Positions 33,415-42,748 of a stretch of DNA of 64,000 nucleotides are shown here, in pieces. The stretch's first letter is position 1. Each line of letters starts with the position of its first letter. Source of the stretch: Bremerella volcania (lineage in GTDB: Bacteria; Planctomycetota; Planctomycetia; Pirellulales; Pirellulaceae); assembly GCF_007748115.1 (NCBI RefSeq), contig NZ_CP036289.1:1302001-1366000 (forward strand), read 5' to 3'. A model generated the notes under the pieces. The model did no database searches, had not been told where the DNA came from, and worked only from the letters and a program-made list of their open reading frames with translations. The translations under genes were made by a program, and so were the position numbers.

Positions 33415-36400
33415 GTGCAGATCTCTTCGAGTACATTCAATGACGTATGGCTAGTCAGCTGTGCGGCCTTGGTCTTCCTGATGCAGGCCGGTTTCTGCTG
33501 TTTGGAAGCCGGATTGGTTCGTTCGAAGAACAGTATTAACGTCGCCGCCAAGAATCTGGCTGACTTTGCTCTCTCGGGGGTGATCTTTTGGGCCGTAGGC
33601 TTCGGGCTGATCTATGGTGCCACAGCCTGGGGATGGTTGGGTACCACTGATTTCTTTTTCGACGGCGGCTCAAAGTCTGGGGGCCTCGAGGCCTTCTTTC
33701 TTTTTCAGCTCATGTTTTGCGGAACAGCGACCACCATTATCGGCGGCGCCGTTTCCGAAAGAATGCGATTTGTAAGCTATTTGATCACGGCGTCGGTCGT
33801 TGCCTTGTTGATTTATCCCTTATATGCCCATTGGGTCTGGGGCAGTGGTGGCTGGCTGGCCAGACTGGGGTTTGTCGACTTTGCAGGAAGCTCGGTCGTC
33901 CATGGCGTGGGAGGCTGGATCAGCTTGGCGGTTTGCCTGATCGTGGGGCCGCGAATCGGTCGCTTTGGCGACAAAAACTCAACGAACTGCGTCGGTCACA
34001 ACTTGCCGATGGCGGCCTTGGGGGGGCTGCTCCTGGCGTTTGGATGGATTGGCTTCAATGGAGGAAGCACCTTCGAACTGGACGACCGGATCCCACATAT
34101 CGTCACCGCAACCATGTTATCGGGGGTAGCCGGAGCGGTAACCTCGCTGGCCGCTGCTCGCGTGCTGCGTATTCGCAGAGAGTTGGAACTACTGATCAAT
34201 GGTCTCCTGGCCGGTCTCGTTGCCATCACCGCGTGTTGTCATGTGGTGTCCCTGTTCGATGCGATGGTCATCGGATTCGTGGCCAGCCTGGCCATGATGG
34301 CCAGTTCGCACTTGCTGGAGAAACTAAGAATAGATGACGTGGTGGGGGCCGTGCCGGTGCATGCCGTCGCCGGCGTCTGGGGGATCCTATCGGTTGCTTT
34401 ATTTGGCAACCTGGCCGTGCTTGATACCGGCTTGGGGCGTTGGGAGCAGTTGGGCGTACAAGGGTTGGGCGCGACGGTCTGCTTTGCCTGGTCTTTTGGG
34501 GTCGGCTTTGGTGTGCTCTGGTGTTTGAATCGGATTCGTTCGTTTCGGGTCGATCGTCAAACCGAATCGATCGGATTGAATGTGTCCGAACACGGCAGTC
34601 GATCCGAATTCCACGACCTGCTGAGGGTCATGGAGCAACACTCCGAGACAGGCAACTTTGAAATTGAAATTGACCTGCAGTCGCACACCGACGTGGGACA
34701 GATCGCTCAGGCATACAACAACGTCGTGTCGTCGCTCAAGGAAAAGCAGTGGCAAGTCGAAATTGCGATCGAAGAACTCTACCAGGCAAAGAAGGAGCTA
34801 CGTGAGTCAAGTCGACAGATTCATTCACTCAAGTCTAACCTCGACAAACACACGCTCTATTCGATTACCGATCGATCGGGAAAAATCATCGAGGTAAACG
34901 AAGGGTTCTGCCGGATTTCTGGCTACAAGGAAGACGAATTGATCGGTCGTGATCATCGCATTCTGAATTCTGGCCACCATCCGAAATCGTTCTGGGGAGA
35001 GATGTGGCGGACGATTCTCGCCGGAGAGACCTGGCGTGGTGAAGTTTGCAATCGAGCCAAGGATGGCAGCCTGTATTGGGTAGATGCCACGAACATTCCT
35101 TTTCACGACAGCGATGGGAAGATCGAAAAGTTTGTTTCGCTTCGGTTCGATATCACCGACCGAAAGCGTGCCGAAGAACGCTCCATCGCGGCGAGCAACG
35201 AGTTGCAGGGCGTCCTTGGGGCCGCGACGCGCGTCTCTATCATCGCCAGCGACTGTCAAGGGATCATTACGACGTTCAATGCCGGGGCTGAAGCGATGCT
35301 TGGCTACACGGCCGAAGAAATGGTTGGAAAGCAAACGCCGGCGATCATTCACGTTGAGTCGGAAGTCGTCGCTCGAGGAAAAGAGTTAAGCCAATTGTTG
35401 GGAGAGCGAGTCGAAGGTTTCCAGGTCTTCGTCAAGCAGGCCATGATCAACGGGCATGAGGAACGTGAATGGACCTACGTTCGCAAAGACGGCTCGACGT
35501 TAGATGTCTCGCTTACCGTTACGGCCAGGTACGATGACGAGGGCCAGATCATTGGCTATCTGGGGATTGCGCAGGACATCTCAGCGCGTAAGCGCGCCGA
35601 AGAGGAGAACCGCCGATTGACGGAACGCCTTGACCTGGCTCTTCGCGGCTCGAACACTGGTTTGTGGGACTGGGTTGTGCCGACTGGTGAGACGGTCTTC
35701 AGCGATATTTGGTATACCATGCTTGGATACGAGCCTGGGGAATTGCCGATGCACGTTGATACATGGATCAGCCTTTGCCATCCAGATGACCTATCAATGG
35801 CGACGGATGCCATTCAGCGGCATTTTCGAGGAGAAGATCCTGTCTACTGTTGCGAGCATCGTGTTCGCTGCAAGGACGGATCGTGGCTGTGGGTTCGCGA
35901 TATAGGCGAAGTGGTGGCCTGGAACGAGGACGGCTCGCCGAAACGAATGGTCGGCGTACATATTGACGTTCAGGAACTGCAACAGGCGATCGAACAAGCG
36001 AATTCAGCGAATCAAGCCAAGAGCGATTTCCTGGCGAACATGTCCCACGAGATTCGCACTCCGATGACCTCAATCCTTGGTTATTCTGAGTTGCTCCTCA
36101 ACGACCTATCTGCGGAAGACTTATCCGACGAGCATAACAATGCCTTGGAAACGATCAATCGCAACGGCGAGCATCTGCTCGCGATCATCAACGACATTCT
36201 GGACATGTCGAAGATCGACGCGGGAAAGTTATCCCTAGAGGTTCTAGCGACCCAGCCGCATGCGATTGCGGAAGAGGTGATCTCCCTGCTCAACGTACGA
36301 GCGATTGGCAAAGGGATTGCTCTGCGGCTTCGATATGATTCGGAGTTTCCTGAAACGATTCAATCAGACCCGACTCGATTGCGTCAAATTCTGTTGAACA

Positions 36401-37254
36401 TTGTTGGGAATGCCATCAAGTTTACGGAGATCGGCGAGGTAGTAATTTCGCTTTCTCATCTGCCAGAACAAGGTCTGATGCAGTTCCGCGTTACCGACAC
36501 AGGGTTGGGGATGACGCCCGCCCAGTTGGAAAAGATCGCCAACTTCGAACCGTTCATCCAAGCCGACTCATCCACCACGCGTGAGTTCGGAGGCACTGGA
36601 CTTGGGCTGCGGATCTCGAACTGCCTGGCCAGCATGTTGGGAGGACAAATTATCGTCGATTCCGAGCAAGGCTTCGGCAGCACGTTTACCGTCACGGTTG
36701 CTACCGGAGACATTCGTTCGTCTTCGATGGTTCAGCTGAAGGACGGGGCAGAAAACGAGATCGTATTGTCGGACGATTCCAAGTCGTCGAAAACATCGAC
36801 AGCTACGGACTTCAACCAATCGGATAGGCTGCTGAAGGGATTGCAGATTCTTCTCGCTGAGGATGGCCTGGATAACCAGCGCCTGATTTCGCTCGTGCTC
36901 AGAAAATCCGGGGCCGTAGTGAAAGTTGTGGAAAACGGTCAGCTGGCCTACGAGGCGGCGCAAGAGGCAGTTTCCAACGGCTCGGCGTTTGACGTCGTTC
37001 TGATGGACATGCAGATGCCCGTACTTGATGGCTATTCGGCAGTCGGAAAGCTTCGAGAATCCGGCTACCAAGGCATCATCGTGGCACTGACGGCACATGC
37101 CATGGTGGGGGACCGTCAAAAATGCCTGGACGCCGGCTGCAACGACTTCGCCACCAAACCAATCAATCGCCAGCTATTGATCGAGTTGATTCGGGATTTA
37201 GTGGACCATTCCGCGACGTATCCGGCAGACTGTGCGGACGGAGTGAAGCCTTAG
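33415..37254 (+). CDS. Ammonium transporter-type sensor kinase with receiver domain (Amt-PAS3-HK-REC fusion)
   Basis: The 1279-residue protein starts with GTG preceded by GAGG. Residues 1-375 form an Amt/Rh channel with eleven expected helices; the twin-histidine pair is present in SSVVHGVGG and VPVHAVAGVWG, with the FGWIGFNGGS and FCGTATTIIGG pore blocks. A HAMP-like linker and three PAS domains lie at about 450-860. HisKA has H878 in MSHEIRTPM; the ATPase domain has a GGTGLGLRISN block, and the receiver has D1198 in MDMQMPVLDG. Related Amt-kinase fusions are known ammonium sensors in planctomycetes. The receiver suggests it passes phosphate onward. Confidence 0.93.
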   Translation: MQISSSTFNDVWLVSCAALVFLMQAGFCCLEAGLVRSKNSINVAAKNLADFALSGVIFWAVGFGLIYGATAWGWLGTTDFFFDGGSKSGGLEAFFLFQLMFCGTATTIIGGAVSERMRFVSYLITASVVALLIYPLYAHWVWGSGGWLARLGFVDFAGSSVVHGVGGWISLAVCLIVGPRIGRFGDKNSTNCVGHNLPMAALGGLLLAFGWIGFNGGSTFELDDRIPHIVTATMLSGVAGAVTSLAAARVLRIRRELELLINGLLAGLVAITACCHVVSLFDAMVIGFVASLAMMASSHLLEKLRIDDVVGAVPVHAVAGVWGILSVALFGNLAVLDTGLGRWEQLGVQGLGATVCFAWSFGVGFGVLWCLNRIRSFRVDRQTESIGLNVSEHGSRSEFHDLLRVMEQHSETGNFEIEIDLQSHTDVGQIAQAYNNVVSSLKEKQWQVEIAIEELYQAKKELRESSRQIHSLKSNLDKHTLYSITDRSGKIIEVNEGFCRISGYKEDELIGRDHRILNSGHHPKSFWGEMWRTILAGETWRGEVCNRAKDGSLYWVDATNIPFHDSDGKIEKFVSLRFDITDRKRAEERSIAASNELQGVLGAATRVSIIASDCQGIITTFNAGAEAMLGYTAEEMVGKQTPAIIHVESEVVARGKELSQLLGERVEGFQVFVKQAMINGHEEREWTYVRKDGSTLDVSLTVTARYDDEGQIIGYLGIAQDISARKRAEEENRRLTERLDLALRGSNTGLWDWVVPTGETVFSDIWYTMLGYEPGELPMHVDTWISLCHPDDLSMATDAIQRHFRGEDPVYCCEHRVRCKDGSWLWVRDIGEVVAWNEDGSPKRMVGVHIDVQELQQAIEQANSANQAKSDFLANMSHEIRTPMTSILGYSELLLNDLSAEDLSDEHNNALETINRNGEHLLAIINDILDMSKIDAGKLSLEVLATQPHAIAEEVISLLNVRAIGKGIALRLRYDSEFPETIQSDPTRLRQILLNIVGNAIKFTEIGEVVISLSHLPEQGLMQFRVTDTGLGMTPAQLEKIANFEPFIQADSSTTREFGGTGLGLRISNCLASMLGGQIIVDSEQGFGSTFTVTVATGDIRSSSMVQLKDGAENEIVLSDDSKSSKTSTATDFNQSDRLLKGLQILLAEDGLDNQRLISLVLRKSGAVVKVVENGQLAYEAAQEAVSNGSAFDVVLMDMQMPVLDGYSAVGKLRESGYQGIIVALTAHAMVGDRQKCLDAGCNDFATKPINRQLLIELIRDLVDHSATYPADCADGVKP

Positions 37255-37294
37255 CCCACCGCATGCTTTCCTGGATTTAGAAAAGTCTACCCTG

Positions 37295-37792
37295 CTACAA
37301 TTCGCCGGCGGATCGCAGGAAACGCAAGTGATGCGCGGCATGAGCCGCGTGAACACGATGCAGCGTTTCCAGATCCAAATGCCCAAAGCCAGGGTGTGGA
37401 TGAAAGGTGCCTTGATGCTGCAGGAATCGTTCGACACTTTCTGCAAATGCCGCGACTTCCTCGTTGTCGTTCAATTCGTTGGCCGGAATGAAGATGGAAG
37501 CCGTTCGGATTCCTCGCGGCGAGTCCCCGCGCAAGATCTTAGGCATTAGCGTCCGCCGAACGATCGGGCGCAGAAACGCGAACAAGCTGAAGAACCAAGG
37601 ATAGCCATCAATGCTCGGGTCCTGAACGGTGCGCAAATGCCAGCATATCTGGCCCAAAGTCCAGTTACCGTGGCGAACGTAACCCGATTCAAGAAGCTGC
37701 CGAGCATCCACCACCGCTTCCTCAAGCGTCGCGAATTTCAAATCGCGCAGTCGGCCCGCATCCTTCGCACCGCGAGCAGACCGGGTTTCCAT
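37295..37792 (-). CDS. DUF1569-family protein (DinB-like)
   Basis: The 165-residue protein starts at METRSARG with GGAG upstream; a longer frame runs into the tRNA gene and is not used. NWTLGQICWHLRTVQD near residue 46 and GFGHLDLETLHRVHAAHAAHH near the end are typical of DUF1569, a four-helix DinB-like family with histidines for metal. The second motif matches the position of the metal-binding helices. Function is not known. It lies tail-to-tail with the Amt-kinase gene. Confidence 0.82.
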   Translation of the reverse strand: METRSARGAKDAGRLRDLKFATLEEAVVDARQLLESGYVRHGNWTLGQICWHLRTVQDPSIDGYPWFFSLFAFLRPIVRRTLMPKILRGDSPRGIRTASIFIPANELNDNEEVAAFAESVERFLQHQGTFHPHPGFGHLDLETLHRVHAAHAAHHLRFLRSAGEL

Positions 37793-37821
37793 CAACGAAC
37801 TCCGATGCATGAATAGAAAAG

Positions 37822-37907
37822 TGGCCGAGGCGGGGATCGAACCCGCACGATGGTTACCCATCGCAGGATTTTAAGTCCTGTGCGTCTGCCAGTTCCGCCA
37901 CTCGGCC
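37822..37907 (-). tRNA. tRNA-Leu (anticodon TAA)
   Basis: The minus-strand 86-base sequence folds as a type II tRNA: acceptor GGCCGAG/CTCGGCC, a D-arm with GGCGGAACTGGCAGACGC, anticodon loop CTTAAAA centred on TAA, a long variable arm with GATGGGTAACCATC, and a T-arm GCGGGTTCGATCCCCGC. The discriminator is A. The CCA end is not encoded. The DUF1569 gene lies downstream. Confidence 0.97.
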
Positions 37908-38221
37908 TAAGGAGAAATGAACCGCCGTCAGGTGGGTTTTCTGGTAAAAAGTGAGAATTTTTTGCTCACCTAGTAACCCAAACCGGTGGTGCGGTGTTAT
38001 ATTGCTGGGCGTTGGCAATCAGACGCATTGTGACACCCCACGCGGGGAATCACAAGTGGTTTGATGCCAAACAGTTGGGCGGCACGTACTTATCGGCGTT
38101 CTGTGTCCCGCCGCCCAATGGTTTGGATTGACTTTTTGACCAAGATCGAAACGATTTCCGCGAAGTAGCATCAGAACTTCACGTATCGCTGATTAGGGAT
38201 TCAAGAAAGAAATCTAAAACC
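37908..38221. other. Intergenic region with a long hairpin
   Basis: The 314-base stretch upstream of the tRNA-Leu and the small membrane protein gene holds a long inverted repeat at 38067-38126, listed separately. A short GTGAG/CTCAC hairpin lies near 37951-37969. No ORF is supported. Confidence 0.5.
38067..38126. repeat. Long inverted repeat, possible structured RNA
   Basis: CCAAACAGTTGGGCGGC at 38067-38083 is complementary to GCCGCCCAATGGTTTGG at 38110-38126 with one small internal bulge, leaving a 26-base loop. The pairing is GC-rich and about 15 base pairs long. A TTTTT run follows after four bases on the plus strand, so it may be the end of a transcript or a structured RNA. Confidence 0.6.
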
Positions 38222-38479
38222 ATGAACTACCGACAGCCTAGCGTCGTAGAGACCATGATTTGGCTCATCGCCGCCGCTATTGCCGCATTTGTGGCGATCG
38301 GCGTGACCTTACTGATGGCAACGGTAACGGCGGTGATGCTACTGGCCAGGATGGCAGGTGAGGCGGCTCGTTCGGTCTTCCAGTCCATTTTTGGCAGATC
38401 GACGATTCACAAACAACATTCCAGGGAACAAGGAGTTCGTCCGACAATCATCGAGGGTCAGGTACTCAGCCGAAGTTAG
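38222..38479 (+). CDS. Small membrane protein, unknown function
   Basis: The 85-residue protein has one long hydrophobic segment, about residues 12-47 (two short helices may be possible), and a polar C-terminal tail with REQGVRPTIIEGQVLS. There is no recognised motif. The ribosome-binding site is weak. It lies 95 bases after the long hairpin on the same strand. Confidence 0.55.
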   Translation: MNYRQPSVVETMIWLIAAAIAAFVAIGVTLLMATVTAVMLLARMAGEAARSVFQSIFGRSTIHKQHSREQGVRPTIIEGQVLSRS

Positions 38480-38625
38480 TTCATTTTGGCACGTTAAGTG
38501 CTCAAAGGCTGAATCTCGAAGTTAGGAAGTAGCCTTTCCGGCAGTGGCCAAGCGAACTTCCCAGGCAGACTTCGGGTCTTACCGACATTGGCAACTTGAC
38601 CTTTGGGGATTGGCGAACGAGAGAG

Positions 38626-38889
38626 ATGATCGCACCTCGACATTTTCATTTGGCGGGCACATCGGCTTCGGAACGACTCGATGTGGTGTTATCGCCGACG
38701 GGCAAAACGTTCGTCGACGGCAAGATGATTGCATTGACCGAGTTACTCGCAAAACTGTGCGGTGACAATCGTTGCGAGAGTACCCGCGTGCGTATTTTTG
38801 CGGCATCTGCTTGCCGCTTTGATCATCTTGCTGACGTTTTTCGCTTGTGCAAGATGCACGGAATCGTGAACGTCGAACTGGTCGCCTAG
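38626..38889 (+). CDS. Small ExbD-like protein lacking its membrane helix
   Basis: The 87-residue frame reads a beta-alpha pattern like the periplasmic domain of ExbD/TolR: DVVLSPTGKTFVDGKMIALTE, an L..L repeat, TRVRIFAASACRFDHLADVF, and GIVNVELVA. The N-terminal membrane helix of real ExbD is missing and there is no adjacent ExbB. The start is uncertain; an upstream TTG frame starts at 38596. It may be a solitary domain or a remnant. Confidence 0.55.
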   Translation: MIAPRHFHLAGTSASERLDVVLSPTGKTFVDGKMIALTELLAKLCGDNRCESTRVRIFAASACRFDHLADVFRLCKMHGIVNVELVA

Positions 38890-39042
38890 AAATTTTCTTG
38901 CGCTGCTAAAAGGTGTGCTGGCGGCTATCTGATTCTCTCAGTAGCCGCCCGGTACGTATGCTTTTGATCTGGTCGATTGACCACACTATTCAGCGCGACC
39001 TAAAATGAGTCCCGACTCAAGCAACTCTTTCGGGAATCGATC

Positions 39043-39717
39043 ATGACCGGCGATTTGACGGGCGACCCTGTACGATTGGCGATTGCCATCTGCCCGCTGG
39101 CGGCTTATCTGGCACTGATTGGCTTTATTAATTTGCGCAGGGGACCCTTCATCACTTCAGGCGGACGCGATGCGTTGGCGTTGTCGATTGGGCTCAGTGG
39201 TCTTGCGATGATCGGCCCGCTGGCTCTGATGATGCCAAGTTGGTCGATTAGCGTCTACGGTCCCTATGCGTGGCTGATGATGCTGACCCTTTATTTCCTG
39301 ATGGTGGCCTTTTTCATTCTGACGCGGCGACCGCGGATCGTGGCTTACAACACGACGATCAAACACCTGCGGCCCCTGTTGCGGGAAGTGGCCGATGGCC
39401 TCGACCCTGCAGCACGTTGGGCAGGCGAATCCCTGTTCCTGCCGACGTTGCAGTTGCATCTTGTGATGGAAGAAGACTACGGCACGCGAAACGTCTTGAT
39501 CAAGTCGGTCGGGCCTCGGCAAGACTTCACTGGCTGGCGGCAGTTAGAATTGGCTCTGGCACAGATCGTTCGCCAGCACGAAAAACTCTCGATCAATCCC
39601 TACGGTATCTTTCTGGTTGCCGTCGGGATCTTCATGCTCTTATCAGTCTGTATCCAGGTTTACCTGCACGGAGACTTCGTGAGCCTGTTTCTGCACGAGT
39701 TCTACTTGGACGTCTAA
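39043..39717 (+). CDS. Hypothetical integral membrane protein
   Basis: The 224-residue protein has four probable membrane helices near residues 10-30, 42-65, 72-94 and 195-216. A cytosolic or periplasmic middle part, about 95-190, contains YNTTIKHLRPLLREVADG and VGPRQDFTGWRQLELAL. I do not recognise the family but the even gene shape and planctomycete-like composition support a real gene. It lies convergent with the DUF971 gene. Confidence 0.7.
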   Translation: MTGDLTGDPVRLAIAICPLAAYLALIGFINLRRGPFITSGGRDALALSIGLSGLAMIGPLALMMPSWSISVYGPYAWLMMLTLYFLMVAFFILTRRPRIVAYNTTIKHLRPLLREVADGLDPAARWAGESLFLPTLQLHLVMEEDYGTRNVLIKSVGPRQDFTGWRQLELALAQIVRQHEKLSINPYGIFLVAVGIFMLLSVCIQVYLHGDFVSLFLHEFYLDV

Positions 39718-39729
39718 CTTTGCTCGCCC

Positions 39730-40056
39730 CTAAGCTTCGTAGGGTTCGCCCAGTTCGTAGAGGTATTCGTACCGATAGATGCCAGAGTCGTGCCCGTCGC
39801 TAAAGACGATTTGGTACGCATAATGCCCCACCGGGTTCATCCCCTTGATGGTGATTGGGGCCATCTCGGCGGGGCTTAAGATCGTGAGCTGACTTGCCGG
39901 CTTCTCGGCTTGATGCGATTTCTTCTCACGCGTCAGGGCATCGGGGCTGGCGTCTCGCAGATCGCGCGGTTTGTAAACGCGAACGGTCTGGTCACTCCAG
40001 TCGATCCTCAGTCGTCCATCAGGCAGCAGACTCAGGGCAGTGGGCTGGGCGGACAT
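39730..40056 (-). CDS. DUF971-family protein
   Basis: The 108-residue protein has the DUF971 fold: LSLLPDGRLRIDWSDQTVRV at the start, IKGMNPVGHYAYQIVFSDGH near residue 68, then GIYRYEYLYELGEPY. The family is found beside iron-sulfur or carnitine-related enzymes, but its function is unsettled. The start lies four bases after the stop of the AMP-ligase-like gene, so they are likely one transcript. Confidence 0.85.
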   Translation of the reverse strand: MSAQPTALSLLPDGRLRIDWSDQTVRVYKPRDLRDASPDALTREKKSHQAEKPASQLTILSPAEMAPITIKGMNPVGHYAYQIVFSDGHDSGIYRYEYLYELGEPYEA

Positions 40057-40060
40057 GGGG

Positions 40061-41341
40061 CTACCCTTTCCGTGAATCGATGAAGCGGCGGCCTTTTCCT
40101 TCGAAGCGGGGCAGTGTGCCTGCTTCGACCAGTTTAACTTCGACCTTCAGGCCCAGTCGCAGCTGTAATTCCTGGGCAATCCGCTCGGGCTCTTGTTTGC
40201 GGTCTTCGACTTCCACGGATATCGCGTCCATCTCGCCCCGTTTTACCGCCGTCAGGCGATATTCGATCACCTCGGGAAAGCCGCGCAGGATCTGTTCGAT
40301 CGAGGTCGGAAAGACGTTCACGCCGCGGATGATCATCATGTCGTCCGCGCGGCCGAGCACGCCCCCTTCCAGCAGCACGAAATTGCAACGGCCTGCGGTG
40401 TTCCAGCATGGCTTCACCAGGTCTCCGGTTCGATAGCGGATCACCGGCGAACCATTTCTACCCAGCGTGGTGATGATCAGTTCCGAAAGCTCCCCTTCGG
40501 CGGCCGAAGTCCCGGTATCGACCGAAATGAATTCCGGCAGGAAGTAAGCTTCATTGACGTAGACGCCAGTTTGGTCCGCGTCGGAAAATCCCCACGGGCC
40601 GACTTCGGTGGCGCCGCTATGATCGATCACCTTGGCATTCCACGCGGATTGAATGCGATCGCGAATCTCAGGGATCGAACCCCCTGGCTCGCCGGCCAGG
40701 ATCAGGCATCGAACGCCTAGTTCGTCGAGGTGAGTGTGATTCTGCTGGGCGACTTCCGCCATGTGCAGGGCATACGTCGGGGTGCAAAAGACGACGGTGG
40801 CCCGGCTATGTTGAATCAGTTCCAGCCGGCCGGTCGTGCTGAGGCCGCCACTGGGAATGGCCAGGCAGCCCCGGTGGGTCGCCGCATCAAAAGCACTCCA
40901 GAAGCCCACGAAAGGACCAAAGCTGAACGCAAAGAAGCAGCGATCGGTGCTGTCGACCTCGGCCACATCCAGCACGTACTGCCAGGCCTCGATCCACCAC
41001 TGCCAGTCGGTTTCGGTATCGAGCACCACCATCGGGCGTCCGCGTGTGCCGCTTGTGCGATGAAAGCGGACATACTGGTCGAGATCGTAGGTGCGGTTGT
41101 TGGCCAGGTCGCCACTCTCGTGGCTGCCGATCAGTTCTTCTTTGAACGTGAAAGGGAGTTGGCTCAACTCTTCGAGCGACGTCAGTGGTAGTTTCAGGCC
41201 AGCGAATTTCTCGGCGTAAAACCCATTCTGCGGGAGTATCTCGGCCAGCATGGCATTGAGCTTCGACAGCTGATACTCGGCCAGATTCTCAGGGCTGTGG
41301 CAACGATACGTTTCGCGCTGTTGGGGGGTAGTCGGTTCCAT
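40061..41341 (-). CDS. Phenylacetate-CoA ligase-like AMP-forming enzyme
   Basis: The 426-residue protein belongs to the ANL superfamily. FHRTSGTRGRP near residue 95 is the P-loop, GATEVGPWGFSD near 240 the adenine block, YRTGDLVKP near 310 the A8-like block, and GVLGRADDMMIIRGVNVFPTSIE near 335 the hinge. It probably activates an aromatic or related acid with ATP and CoA. The substrate is unclear because no other aromatic-catabolic genes are nearby. The start used here is the methionine at MEPTTPQQRE; an upstream extension lacks support. Confidence 0.85.
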   Translation of the reverse strand: MEPTTPQQRETYRCHSPENLAEYQLSKLNAMLAEILPQNGFYAEKFAGLKLPLTSLEELSQLPFTFKEELIGSHESGDLANNRTYDLDQYVRFHRTSGTRGRPMVVLDTETDWQWWIEAWQYVLDVAEVDSTDRCFFAFSFGPFVGFWSAFDAATHRGCLAIPSGGLSTTGRLELIQHSRATVVFCTPTYALHMAEVAQQNHTHLDELGVRCLILAGEPGGSIPEIRDRIQSAWNAKVIDHSGATEVGPWGFSDADQTGVYVNEAYFLPEFISVDTGTSAAEGELSELIITTLGRNGSPVIRYRTGDLVKPCWNTAGRCNFVLLEGGVLGRADDMMIIRGVNVFPTSIEQILRGFPEVIEYRLTAVKRGEMDAISVEVEDRKQEPERIAQELQLRLGLKVEVKLVEAGTLPRFEGKGRRFIDSRKG

Positions 41342-41479
41342 GGATGAATCATAAAACGTCCGACATGCCAAGACCAGTCGGGAGGGTGATTGCTCGCCGC
41401 CCCCACCTAACGCAGTGTGGGGTATTCCGATTAAGATGGATGGTTTCGCCCACCGCCCCATACCCAGCCGGAGAAGTAC

Positions 41480-42748
41480 ATGACAGATGCCCAAGTCGAA
41501 ACGGAAGGACCGCAAAGCAATCGAGCGGCCCGGGGCATTGTGTTCCTGACGGTCTTTATCGACCTGCTCGGCTTCGGCATGGTGCTACCCCTTCTGCCCA
41601 TCTATGCCGACCAGTTCGTCGTCGATGAAGCAGGCTGGCAAATTGGTCTGCTGATGGCCAGTTTCTCGGCCATGCAGTTCCTCTTCGCCCCGCTGTGGGG
41701 AAGACTCTCCGATCGGATCGGCCGTCGCCCGGTATTGATGATCGGTTTGCTGGGGAGCGTCGTATTTTACTCGCTGTTCGGCGTGGCGACGATCATGCAG
41801 TCGCTGACTCTGTTGTTCGTGTCACGCATCGGCGCCGGTATTGCTGGGGCGACGATCTCGACGGCCCAGGCCTACATCGCCGATACGACGACCTTAACGG
41901 AACGTCCCAAGGGGATGGCATTGATCGGCATGGCATTCGGGCTCGGTTTTACCTTCGGTCCTCTCTTTGGATACCTGGCCGTGCCCACCGGGACCGGCGA
42001 CCCCGGCCCGGCACCGGGGTTCGCTGCGGCTGGGCTTTCCCTGGCGGCGCTGCTGTTGGCTTATTTCAAATTGCCTGAGAGTCTCTCGGTCGATAGTCCT
42101 TCGGCCGCCAAGCAGAACCTTTCGGTCGCAGGCCTGCGGGATGCGCTTTCCATACCATCGATCGCGATGCTCTTGATTGCGCTGTTTGTGGTCGTGTTTG
42201 CGTTTGCGAATTTCGAGACCACCCTCTCGATGCTGCTCAAGGGGCGTCAAGGACAAGAACAGCCGTTTTCGTTCACCTTTGGCCAGGTCTGTCTGACGTA
42301 CGCCTACATCGGTTTCACGCTCGCGCTGGTCCAAGGGGGCATCGTGCGACGCGTGGCTGGCAAGGTCAGTGAAGGGATCCTGGCATCATTCGGGTGTATC
42401 TTGATGGCCGCCGGTATGCTGCTGATTCTGAAGGCCACGCAAGACCAGTCAGTCGGGCTGTTATTGGGCTCGCTGGCCGTTGTGGTTGCCGGTTTCGGTT
42501 TCATGATGCCGTCGCTCAACTCGTTCATCTCGCGTCGCAGCGATCCCGACAAGCAGGGCGGGATTCTGGGCATTGGTCAAAGCGTGAACTCCCTGGCCCG
42601 CATTATCGGCTCAGCGTTGGGCATTCCACTGTTGAAGCTGAACATCGTCGCCCCGTTCGTGATCTCGGCGATCATCATGGGACTTGGGCTGCTGCTGGTG
42701 ATTGTGGCTTCACGTAGCGGGAAAGATTTCGCCTCCAACGAGGCTTAG
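41480..42748 (+). CDS. MFS drug/metabolite exporter (TetA-like)
   Basis: The 422-residue protein has twelve predicted helices and the family A motif of the DHA1 drug:H+ antiporters: GRLSDRIGRRPVLM near residue 75 and DLLGFGMVLPLLPIY near 30. GGAG precedes the ATG by seven bases. It resembles TetA-like exporters but the sequence does not allow a substrate claim. Its end overlaps the convergent ruvX gene by four bases. Confidence 0.88.
   Translation: MTDAQVETEGPQSNRAARGIVFLTVFIDLLGFGMVLPLLPIYADQFVVDEAGWQIGLLMASFSAMQFLFAPLWGRLSDRIGRRPVLMIGLLGSVVFYSLFGVATIMQSLTLLFVSRIGAGIAGATISTAQAYIADTTTLTERPKGMALIGMAFGLGFTFGPLFGYLAVPTGTGDPGPAPGFAAAGLSLAALLLAYFKLPESLSVDSPSAAKQNLSVAGLRDALSIPSIAMLLIALFVVVFAFANFETTLSMLLKGRQGQEQPFSFTFGQVCLTYAYIGFTLALVQGGIVRRVAGKVSEGILASFGCILMAAGMLLILKATQDQSVGLLLGSLAVVVAGFGFMMPSLNSFISRRSDPDKQGGILGIGQSVNSLARIIGSALGIPLLKLNIVAPFVISAIIMGLGLLLVIVASRSGKDFASNEA

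Noticed and set aside
37822-37861. N-terminal extension of the DUF1569 gene into the tRNA
   Set aside because: The overlapped part is tRNA-Leu sequence and a good ribosome-binding site precedes the inner ATG.
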